DNA from: Gammaproteobacteria bacterium
Lineage (GTDB): Bacteria > Pseudomonadota > Gammaproteobacteria > Enterobacterales > Alteromonadaceae
Length of the DNA: 5,036 nucleotides
Assembly: GCA_027484495.1 (NCBI GenBank)
Contig: JAIXSW010000122.1
Coordinates: 1-5,036, forward strand
Direction of reading: 5' to 3'
The notes under the pieces are model-generated. The model had not been told where the DNA came from. It saw only the letters and a program-made list of their open reading frames with translations, and made no database searches. Within the stretch, counting starts at the first letter, position 1. Every line of letters starts with the position of its first letter. Position numbers and translations under genes: made by a program. Shown one piece after another: positions 1 through 3,886 of the stretch.

Positions 1-381
1 CAGGACTGGTCGACTCATATGATTGGGCACCAGCTGACCGCATTGTATGGGTTGGATCATGCTCAGACGCTGGCCATAGTGCTACCGGCCGTGATGCAAC
101 AGCAACGCGAGCAAAAACGCGATAAGTTATTGCAGTATGGCCGTCGTGTATTTGGTCTGGAGCACAACGACGAAGAACGGTTGATTGACGAAGCAATCAG
201 CCACACCCGGGCGTTCTTCGAGCACATGGGCGTGCCGACGCGGCTGGCGGATTACGGCATCAATGCCGATGCAAAAGTATCGGTTGTGGCAAAACTGGCC
301 GAGCTAAAAGCAGACCGGCTTGGCGAGCACGGTGATATCACACCAGACGTTGTCGCGCAGATCTTGCAGCACGCATTGTAA
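1..381 (+). CDS. yqhD: Iron-containing (YqhD-type) alcohol dehydrogenase, C-terminal part
   Basis: The open frame runs from base 1 to a TAA at 379-381 and gives 126 residues; the 5' two thirds lie outside the window. It aligns by eye with the end of E. coli YqhD, an NADPH-dependent aldehyde reductase of the group III iron-dependent alcohol dehydrogenases (387 aa). The fragment opens with QDWSTHMIGHQL and then GLDHAQTLAIVLPA, matching DWATHMLGHEL and GLDHAQTLAIVLPA of YqhD. His6 and His20 of the fragment correspond to YqhD metal ligands His267 and His281 and keep the same 14-residue spacing. Further matches are KLLQYGRRVFG, the FFEHMGVPTRLADYGI stretch and a final LGEHGDIT. The length after the metal site is normal, so the C-terminus is intact. 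The enzyme is cytosolic and reduces short-chain and toxic aldehydes. The family is firm; physiological substrate and gene name are inferred from similarity. ATG codons inside the fragment are not starts, because the conserved sequence continues upstream of them. Confidence 0.9.
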   Translation, partial: QDWSTHMIGHQLTALYGLDHAQTLAIVLPAVMQQQREQKRDKLLQYGRRVFGLEHNDEERLIDEAISHTRAFFEHMGVPTRLADYGINADAKVSVVAKLAELKADRLGEHGDITPDVVAQILQHAL

Positions 382-387
382 AATCTG

Positions 388-407
388 GTCAGGCGACTGC
401 GTCTGAC
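388..407 (+). terminator. Hairpin just after the yqhD stop, weak terminator candidate
   Basis: The arms GTCAGGCG (388-395) and CGTCTGAC (400-407) form eight pairs, one of them G-U, around an ACTG loop. The hairpin starts 7 bp after the stop codon. The tail AATTTCTGGT has only a short T run, so it may terminate poorly or only protect the 3' end of the mRNA. Confidence 0.4.
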
Positions 408-438
408 AATTTCTGGTACAGTATTGTGCATATCTGTA

Positions 439-463
439 ACGACGCCGGCTTTGCCGGCGTCGT
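439..463. terminator. Perfect 11-bp GC-rich inverted repeat between yqhD and the nucleotidyltransferase gene
   Basis: ACGACGCCGGC (439-449) and GCCGGCGTCGT (453-463) are exact reverse complements around a TTT loop. A very stable RNA hairpin is expected from either strand. There is no T tract on either side, so it is not a canonical intrinsic terminator. It lies 15 bp before the AGGAG of the next gene and could equally be a 3'-end stabiliser or part of the 5' leader of the next operon. With the hairpin at 388-407 it makes a double-hairpin gene boundary. Confidence 0.45.
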
Positions 464-478
464 CGTATCAAAGCCTTC

Positions 479-483
479 AGGAG
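479..483 (+). promoter_or_regulatory. Ribosome-binding site for the nucleotidyltransferase gene
   Basis: AGGAG is followed by a 10-base spacer to the ATG at 494. A second purine run, AGGGA, abuts the ATG and is too close to act. No convincing sigma-70 promoter was found between 382 and 478: CTGACA at 403-408 resembles a -35 box but has no -10 box at proper spacing. Confidence 0.6.
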
Positions 484-493
484 TTGGCAGGGA

Positions 494-1360
494 ATGGCGG
501 CAGCAGTTTCATTATTAATACTCGCGGGTGGCATGGGTAGCCGCTTTGGTGGCGATAAGCAGTTGGCAACCGTTGGTCAAACCGGGCGGCCTTTGTTGTA
601 TTTCAGTGTGATGGATGCTTATCAGGCGGGAGTCCGTCACTTGGTGCTGGTGATCCGGCAGAATTTACAGGCAGTGTTTTTAGAGCAGGTACTGCCGGCG
701 TTTCCGCCAGATTTAACCGTCGAGTTGGTGCTGCAACAACTGCAAGATATACCGGCTCTTTGCACATTACCTGAGCAAACCAGAACGAAACCATGGGGAA
801 CTGCACATGCCGTGTGGTCGGCGCGCCATGTGCTCACTCAGCCCTTTATTGTGATCAATGCGGACGACTATTACGGCGCCAATGCGATGCAACAGCTGGT
901 GCAGCATTTTGCCGAACACAATACGCACTGGGCGATGGTGGCTTATCCACTGGAGTTAACCTTATCTGAGCATGGTGGTGTCAATCGCGGCTGCTGTGAT
1001 GTGGTGGCAGGCCGGCTGCGCAAGGTTGAAGAATGGACTGAGATCCGTACCGATGCGACTGGTCAGCTGCGTGGTCTAAACAGCGCCGGCGAAATGTTGT
1101 CTCTATCAGCGCAGCAGCTGGTATCAATGAATATCTGGGCCTTTACACCAGATTTACTGTCACGGCTTGAAACGCAGTTGCAGCAATTTTTCCAGAATGG
1201 GCCAGGTGAAAAAGCGGAATCATATCTGCCTTATGCGGTTGACCAGGCGTTGCAACAAGGTCAGGTCCTTGACGTCAAGGTGTCGACAGAAGCCTGGCGG
1301 GGCATTACTTATCCGGCAGATTTGGCCGCCCTTGGCAGTTTTTTTGACAATAAGATGTAA
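494..1360 (+). CDS. Sugar-1-phosphate nucleotidyltransferase (NTP_transferase family)
   Basis: The product is a 288-residue cytosolic enzyme that probably joins a sugar 1-phosphate to an NTP to give a nucleotide sugar and pyrophosphate. The N-terminus carries the nucleotide-binding signature LAGGMGSRFGGDKQL (residues 10-24). KPWGTAHAV (99-107) and INADDYYG (121-128, acidic pair D124/D125 as likely metal ligands) follow, both typical of sugar-nucleotide pyrophosphorylases. Late motifs VSMNIWAF (210-217), ESYLPYAVDQ (242-251) and WRGITYPAD (268-276) resemble those of a bacterial family often found beside APH-fold kinases. There is no C-terminal left-handed beta-helix, so it is not a GlmU-type bifunctional protein. 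ATG 494 has AGGAG upstream. The kinase gene begins 62 bp downstream on the same strand, and the two are most likely co-transcribed. Base (UTP, GTP or other) and sugar specificity cannot be read. It is longer than MurU (about 220 aa) and lacks an obvious MurU-like layout, so a MurNAc role is only one option. Family is confident, substrate unknown. Confidence 0.85.
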   Translation: MAAAVSLLILAGGMGSRFGGDKQLATVGQTGRPLLYFSVMDAYQAGVRHLVLVIRQNLQAVFLEQVLPAFPPDLTVELVLQQLQDIPALCTLPEQTRTKPWGTAHAVWSARHVLTQPFIVINADDYYGANAMQQLVQHFAEHNTHWAMVAYPLELTLSEHGGVNRGCCDVVAGRLRKVEEWTEIRTDATGQLRGLNSAGEMLSLSAQQLVSMNIWAFTPDLLSRLETQLQQFFQNGPGEKAESYLPYAVDQALQQGQVLDVKVSTEAWRGITYPADLAALGSFFDNKM

Positions 1361-1365
1361 TCAAG

Positions 1366-1396
1366 CACAATAGCAGGCTGAATTCGCTATTGCGTG
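1366..1396 (+). other. Intercistronic hairpin between nucleotidyltransferase and kinase genes
   Basis: CAATAGC (1368-1374) pairs perfectly with GCTATTG (1386-1392) around an 11-base loop. CAC (1366-1368) could instead pair with GTG (1394-1396) if a short bulge is allowed. It begins 5 bp after the upstream stop and has no T tract, so it is unlikely to terminate. It could stabilise the upstream mRNA or set the ratio of the two proteins. Its right arm contains the TTG at 1390 that could be mistaken for the kinase start. Confidence 0.4.
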
Positions 1397-1411
1397 ACCC
1401 GTCTTTTAATC

Positions 1412-1415
1412 AGGT
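1412..1415 (+). promoter_or_regulatory. Ribosome-binding site deciding the kinase start at ATG 1423
   Basis: AGGT sits 7 bases before ATG 1423, which supports this start. The in-frame TTG at 1390, eleven codons upstream, has only a distant AGG (1375-1377, 12 bases away) and lies inside a hairpin arm. Confidence 0.5.
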
Positions 1416-1422
1416 AAGTTCT

Positions 1423-2508
1423 ATGTCAGTTGAATCAACCGCCGCTGCGGTGTCGTCGTTATTGCCAGCCGATGTGCTGGCGGCTTATCAGTTTTTACCA
1501 GATGCTTCGGTCCGGTTGTTTGGTAATGGTCATATCAATCGGACTTATCTGATTGAAAATTCGAAACAAAAGCTTGTTTTGCAGCAAATCAATACGCAGA
1601 TTTTTCCTTCGCCACAGCAGCTGGTCGACAATGCGCTGCGGATTGAGCAGCATCTTGAACAAAAGCAGTCCGAAGGACGCTATCCATTGCAGATCTTGCG
1701 TCAGCAAGCGCGGCAAGACGGCCGATATTTAAGTGGACCCGCTGCTGACCTGCGTGCTTTGGCGTTTATTGACGGCGGACGGAGTATCGAAGTGGTCGAG
1801 ACAGCTGACCAGGCTTTCGCCGCAGCGCTGACCTTTGGTCAATTTGCGGCGGCTTTGGCTGATTTTCCTGCTGACGATCTGCATACTGTGATCGCCGATT
1901 TTCATAATCTCGGTTTCCGTTTCCGTCAGCTCGATGACGCTATAGCTGCCAATAAAGCCGGCCGGCTGGTTGATTGTCAGGAACTGGTCAGTTATTGCTT
2001 GTCACAGCGTTCGCTGGTGACTGAGCTGGAACAAACCTGTGCCACTTTACCGCGGCGGGTTTGTCACAACGACACCAAAATCAATAACATGCTGTACTCC
2101 GATGCGGAGGGCCGCGGTATCGCTGCCATTGATCTGGACACCTGTATGCCAGGTTATTGGTTGTTTGATTTTGGCGATATGGTGCGTACCTGCTGTTCGC
2201 CGGAAGCGGAAGATTCATTAAATCAGGCCGGTGTACGGATCCGTCCGGAAATTTTCACCGCGCTGGCGCAAGGGTATTTGCACGGGCTCGCCGGTATCAT
2301 CACAGCAGCTGAACGCCAAAGCCTGTGGTTGGGCGCCAAAGTGATGTGCCTGATGATTGGTATCCGCTTTCTTGCCGACCACTTAAATGGTGACACCTAT
2401 TTTACTGTGCACAGACCAAACCATAACCTGCAGCGGGCAGAAAACCAGCTGCGTCTTTACCTGGATCTACTGGCGCAGCAAGACCAATTGCAGCCGTTGC
2501 TAAAATAA
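1423..2508 (+). CDS. NahK-like sugar 1-kinase (APH-fold phosphotransferase)
   Basis: From ATG 1423 the product has 361 residues, the usual size for this family. It has the aminoglycoside phosphotransferase/choline kinase fold. The N-lobe has a glycine-rich loop GNGHINRTY (34-42) and the strand LVLQQIN (51-57), where the family carries Q rather than the lysine of classic APH enzymes. The C-lobe has the catalytic loop HNDTKINN (215-222; D217 the probable catalytic base, N222 the metal-binding Asn by analogy) and the metal motif DLDT (237-240), followed by MPGYWLFDFGDMVR (242-255). HNDTK and DLDT-MPG-DFGD are hallmarks of Bifidobacterium N-acetylhexosamine 1-kinase (NahK) and its relatives. No signal peptide or membrane segment is seen, so it is cytosolic. 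It probably phosphorylates the anomeric carbon of a hexose or N-acetylhexosamine with ATP, making the substrate for the nucleotidyltransferase upstream. A homoserine, methylthioribose or aminoglycoside kinase role is less likely given these motifs. Exact sugar unknown. An alternative start at TTG 1390 would add 11 residues. Confidence 0.85.
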   Translation: MSVESTAAAVSSLLPADVLAAYQFLPDASVRLFGNGHINRTYLIENSKQKLVLQQINTQIFPSPQQLVDNALRIEQHLEQKQSEGRYPLQILRQQARQDGRYLSGPAADLRALAFIDGGRSIEVVETADQAFAAALTFGQFAAALADFPADDLHTVIADFHNLGFRFRQLDDAIAANKAGRLVDCQELVSYCLSQRSLVTELEQTCATLPRRVCHNDTKINNMLYSDAEGRGIAAIDLDTCMPGYWLFDFGDMVRTCCSPEAEDSLNQAGVRIRPEIFTALAQGYLHGLAGIITAAERQSLWLGAKVMCLMIGIRFLADHLNGDTYFTVHRPNHNLQRAENQLRLYLDLLAQQDQLQPLLK

Positions 2509-2540
2509 TTTGCGGTTTCTGCCAGCCCGTTACAACTAAA

Positions 2541-2577
2541 CAGACCCGCTCACCGACTGAGTGAGTGTTGTTGTCTG
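2541..2577 (+). other. Weak nested inverted repeat after the kinase gene
   Basis: The outer arms are CAGAC (2541-2545) and GTCTG (2573-2577). The inner arms are CTCAC (2549-2553) and GTGAG (2561-2565), around a 7-base loop. The arms are separated by an unequal internal loop, so stability is modest. It lies just before the strong terminator and may be incidental. Nothing else was found between the kinase stop and 2582. Confidence 0.25.
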
Positions 2578-2582
2578 ACTTG

Positions 2583-2607
2583 CGCACCCTCCGGGGTGCG
2601 TTTTTTT
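2583..2607 (+). terminator. Strong intrinsic terminator of the nucleotidyltransferase-kinase operon
   Basis: CGCACCC (2583-2589) pairs with GGGTGCG (2594-2600) around the loop TCCG, followed by seven T (2601-2607). The C(UCCG)G loop belongs to the UNCG class of exceptionally stable RNA tetraloops. It lies 74 bp after the kinase stop with no gene between, so it should end the operon transcript. Its T tract is also the left edge of the tandem repeat that follows. Confidence 0.9.
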
Positions 2608-2675
2608 ATTCGCGCCATCCCTGGCGCTCCTCCTACGGACCAACGCTTCGCGTTGTTAAAAATTGCTCCAGGCAA
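2602..2675. repeat. 74-bp tandem repeat, copy 1
   Basis: This unit is repeated immediately downstream with a single difference (G at 2672, T at 2746). In order it holds a T6 tract (2602-2607), a hairpin GCGCCA/TGGCGC (2612-2617 with 2622-2627, TCCC loop), a CTCCTCC stretch (2627-2633), a hairpin CAACGC/GCGTTG (2641-2646 with 2650-2655, TTC loop), and most of a hairpin whose left arm is AAAAATTGC (2658-2666). The compact, palindrome-rich, non-coding make-up resembles REP/BIME-like intergenic repeats. Whether it is dispersed elsewhere in the genome cannot be seen here. Confidence 0.9.
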
Positions 2676-2681
2676 TTTTTT
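2658..2681. terminator. Terminator-like hairpin with T tract at the repeat junction
   Basis: AAAAATTGC (2658-2666) and GCAATTTTT (2672-2680) pair perfectly over 9 bp around a TCCAG loop, and the T tract runs from 2676 to 2681. The A run on the left makes the same shape on the minus strand, so it may work in both directions. The stem is AT-rich, making it weaker than the terminator at 2583-2607. Confidence 0.5.
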
Positions 2682-2749
2682 ATTCGCGCCATCCCTGGCG
2701 CTCCTCCTACGGACCAACGCTTCGCGTTGTTAAAAATTGCTCCAGTCAA
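2676..2749. repeat. 74-bp tandem repeat, copy 2
   Basis: This copy is identical to copy 1 apart from T at 2746 in place of G. Identity continues for eight bases (2750-2757, T6 then AT) into a would-be third unit before breaking at 2758. The hairpins recur at 2686-2701 and 2715-2729. Near-perfect identity between adjacent copies implies a recent duplication or active homogenisation. Confidence 0.9.
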
Positions 2750-2755
2750 TTTTTT
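2732..2755. terminator. Second terminator-like hairpin, end of repeat copy 2
   Basis: AAAAATTG (2732-2739) pairs with CAATTTTT (2747-2754) around a 7-base loop, with T6 at 2750-2755. The G-to-T change at 2746 removes the C-G pair that closes the loop in copy 1, so this version should be less stable. Confidence 0.4.
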
Positions 2756-2810
2756 ATGTACAGGACGTACGCAATGGCTGCAAATTTGATTAGAGCCGCC
2801 GGCAGTTTTT

Positions 2811-2819
2811 TGCTTTAAT
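2811..2819 (+). promoter_or_regulatory. Candidate extended -10 promoter for dapB
   Basis: TGCTTTAAT fits the extended -10 form TGnTATAAT with one mismatch. Transcription would start near 2826 and give a leader of about 54 bases. No -35 box is well placed (TTGATT at 2786-2791 is too far away). An alternative pairing is TTGCTT at 2810-2815 with TTAAAT at 2831-2836, at a short 15-bp spacing. A promoter is expected here because terminators precede this point. The stretch 2758-2810 shows nothing else firm beyond a short GTAC/GTAC inverted repeat at 2758-2770. Confidence 0.4.
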
Positions 2820-2864
2820 AAGCCACTTTTTTAAATATGGCGGTCTGGACTGTCATTTTGTCGA

Positions 2865-2878
2865 TATAGGAACCTATA
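2865..2878 (+). promoter_or_regulatory. dapB ribosome-binding site inside a small palindrome
   Basis: AGGAA (2868-2872) lies 7 bases before the ATG at 2880 and is the ribosome-binding site. It sits within TATAGG-AA-CCTATA, a 6-bp inverted repeat with a two-base spacer. In RNA at most five pairs could form around a GAAC loop, partly covering the site. On DNA it could be a small operator. Confidence 0.55.
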
Positions 2879-2879
2879 C

Positions 2880-3689
2880 ATGACTTCAATAGGCATCTTT
2901 GGCGCCAATGGCCGCATGGGCCGTGCACTCGTTACAGTAGCAAAAGAGCAACAACTGCAGCTGACTGCAGCCACTGTGCGTGCAGGCTCTGAGCTTGCAG
3001 GGACTGATGCCGGTGAGCTGGCGGGCTGTGGTAAATTGCAGCTCCCGCTGACAGAAACGGCTTTGGTTGAAGTTGAAAAAGCAGATGTTTGGGTCGACTT
3101 CACGATGCCAGAAGCGATGCTGGCGCACCTAAAACTGGCGGTTGCTGCGAAGAAGGCGATGGTGATTGGTGTCACTGGACTTACCGATGCGCAATATGCC
3201 GAAGTGCAGGCGGCCAGCCGGATCATTCCTATCGTCTGGGCGCCCAATATGAGTGTTGGCGTAAACTTGCTACTGCATCTTGTGCAAACTGCTGCTCGGG
3301 TGATGGGACAGAGCGCGGATATTGAAATCATCGAAGCGCATCACCGTTTCAAAAAGGACGCACCGAGTGGCACCGCACTGGCGATAGGCAACAGTATCGC
3401 CAAAGCGATAGGCCGGGATTTAAAAGAATGTGCTGTCTATGGCCGCGAAGGCATCACCGGCGAGCGTGATCAACAGACAATTGGATTTGCCACAGTGCGC
3501 GGCGGTGACATCATTGGTGACCATACGGCACTCTTTGCGGACCTCGGCGAGCGCCTTGAAATTACACATAAAGCATCCAGCCGCAACACTTTTGCCCAAG
3601 GTGCACTGCGCGCAGCCTTGTGGTTGAAAAATCAACAGGTCGGACTTTATTCTATGCAGCAAGTGCTGGGTTTGGCAGACTTAACATAG
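2880..3689 (+). CDS. dapB: 4-hydroxy-tetrahydrodipicolinate reductase
   Basis: This 269-residue enzyme (E. coli DapB has 273) reduces the DapA product to tetrahydrodipicolinate with NAD(P)H. The step leads to meso-diaminopimelate for peptidoglycan and to lysine, in the cytosol. The N-terminal Rossmann domain has GANGRMG (residues 8-14) at the cofactor phosphates, VDFTMPE (72-78) and GVTGL (97-101). The catalytic domain follows APNMSVGVN (121-129). EAHHRFKKDAPSGTA (152-166) holds H154 and K158, equivalent to E. coli catalytic H159 and K163, and G164/T165, which bind the substrate carboxylate. RGGDIIGDHT (207-216) and HKASSRNTFAQGAL (230-243) are also family hallmarks. The residues at the cofactor-selecting loop are V33-R34 where E. 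coli has E38-R39. ATG 2880 is preceded by AGGAA at good spacing and leaves the normal N-terminal length before the glycine motif. carA follows 197 bp downstream, the usual gammaproteobacterial neighbour. No clear intrinsic terminator follows the stop, so some readthrough into carA is possible. Confidence 0.97.
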   Translation: MTSIGIFGANGRMGRALVTVAKEQQLQLTAATVRAGSELAGTDAGELAGCGKLQLPLTETALVEVEKADVWVDFTMPEAMLAHLKLAVAAKKAMVIGVTGLTDAQYAEVQAASRIIPIVWAPNMSVGVNLLLHLVQTAARVMGQSADIEIIEAHHRFKKDAPSGTALAIGNSIAKAIGRDLKECAVYGREGITGERDQQTIGFATVRGGDIIGDHTALFADLGERLEITHKASSRNTFAQGALRAALWLKNQQVGLYSMQQVLGLADLT

Positions 3690-3726
3690 ATTTTTGCCGT
3701 TTTTAACGCAATTTGTCTGTTAAGTC
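3678..3726. repeat. 9-bp inverted repeat spanning the dapB stop codon
   Basis: GACTTAACA (3678-3686), the last sense codons of dapB, is the exact reverse complement of TGTTAAGTC (3718-3726). The spacer is 31 bases and includes the TAG stop. A shorter nested pair, TTAAC/GTTAA (3703-3707 with 3719-3723), competes for the same right arm. No strong T tract follows. It may be a weak 3' end for dapB mRNA or an operator next to the carA promoter. Confidence 0.3.
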
Positions 3727-3727
3727 G

Positions 3728-3755
3728 TTATTTTCGCAAAATACCAAAATATAAT
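3728..3755 (+). promoter_or_regulatory. Candidate sigma-70 promoter for carA
   Basis: A perfect TATAAT lies at 3750-3755. The best -35 candidate is TTATTT at 3728-3733 with a 16-bp spacer, a poor match to TTGACA, so an activator or high AT content may compensate. Transcription would start near 3761-3763 and give a leader of about 125 bases before the carA TTG. No clear ArgR box (TGAAT/ATTCA half-sites) was seen in 3690-3886. Confidence 0.5.
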
Positions 3756-3787
3756 TAGACCAAAGAGCGCAAATGACCTAGAATAAG

Positions 3788-3809
3788 CAGGTTTGCCTAG
3801 GCAGAACTG
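3788..3809 (+). promoter_or_regulatory. Imperfect 22-bp palindrome in the carA leader
   Basis: The sequence is symmetrical at 9 of 11 positions about 3798/3799, with a perfect core TGCCTAGGCA (3794-3803). As RNA it folds to CAGGTTTGC (3788-3796) with GCAGAACTG (3801-3809) around a CTAG loop, with one mismatch and one G-U pair. It lies about 26-48 bases downstream of the predicted transcription start. It could be an operator or the first hairpin of an attenuator leader. The TTTGCCT at 3792-3798 resembles one half of a PurR site, but the other half is poor. Confidence 0.4.
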
Positions 3810-3828
3810 AGTACACAATTTCTGGGTC

Positions 3829-3869
3829 AAAACGGGTGGTAAAACAGCAGCATTTTACGCCCGTTTTTT
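3829..3869 (+). terminator. Terminator-like hairpin before carA, candidate attenuator
   Basis: The left arm at 3829-3844 (AAAACGGG, TG, GTAAAA) pairs with the right arm at 3853-3867 (TTTTAC, G, CCCGTTTT), giving 14 pairs with a small asymmetric internal loop. The loop is CAGCAGCA (3845-3852). Six T at 3864-3869 complete an intrinsic-terminator shape. The carA ribosome-binding site begins only 7 bp later, so a promoter can hardly fit between; transcripts reaching carA must read through. The A run on the left means it may also act on the minus strand. AAACAGCA (3842-3849) is perfectly complementary to TGCTGTTT (3869-3876) and could form a competing helix. Confidence 0.65.
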
Positions 3870-3876
3870 GCTGTTT

Positions 3877-3882
3877 GGAGGT
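3877..3882 (+). promoter_or_regulatory. carA ribosome-binding site fixing the TTG start
   Basis: GGAGGT is a near-ideal Shine-Dalgarno sequence 4 bases before TTG 3887. It selects this TTG over the in-frame GTG at 3836, which lies inside the terminator stem with no ribosome-binding site. It also directly follows the TGCTGTTT segment that may pair upstream. Confidence 0.85.
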
Positions 3883-3886
3883 TATC

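Noticed and set aside
403..440. Promoter for the nucleotidyltransferase operon built on CTGACA at 403-408
   Set aside because: No -10-like hexamer lies 16-18 bp downstream; the nearest candidates are at 13 or 20 bp.
1390..1422. TTG at 1390 as the kinase start
   Set aside because: It is inside a hairpin arm with a distant AGG only; ATG 1423 has AGGT at 7 bases.
2602..2757. CRISPR array
   Set aside because: The copies are directly adjacent 74-bp units without unique spacers, and the internal structure is a set of terminator-like hairpins.
2565..2789. Open frame of 74 codons on the + strand across the repeat region
   Set aside because: It is created by the tandem 74-bp repeat and runs through an intrinsic terminator, with no ribosome-binding site. 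The repeat shifts frame between copies, so the peptide is not even internally repeated in one frame.
2831..3331. Open frame of 166 codons on the minus strand over dapB
   Set aside because: It overlaps the antisense of well-conserved dapB sequence, has a Ser/Ala/Cys-rich low-complexity translation and resembles no known family. It is a codon-usage shadow.
3785..3800. PurR operator in the carA leader
   Set aside because: Only the TTTGCCT half matches the PurR consensus; the other half and the central CG do not.
3836..3886. GTG at 3836 as the carA start, adding 17 residues
   Set aside because: No ribosome-binding site precedes it, it lies in the terminator stem, and the extra residues have no counterpart in CarA. 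TTG 3887 has GGAGGT and the E. coli-like N-terminus.
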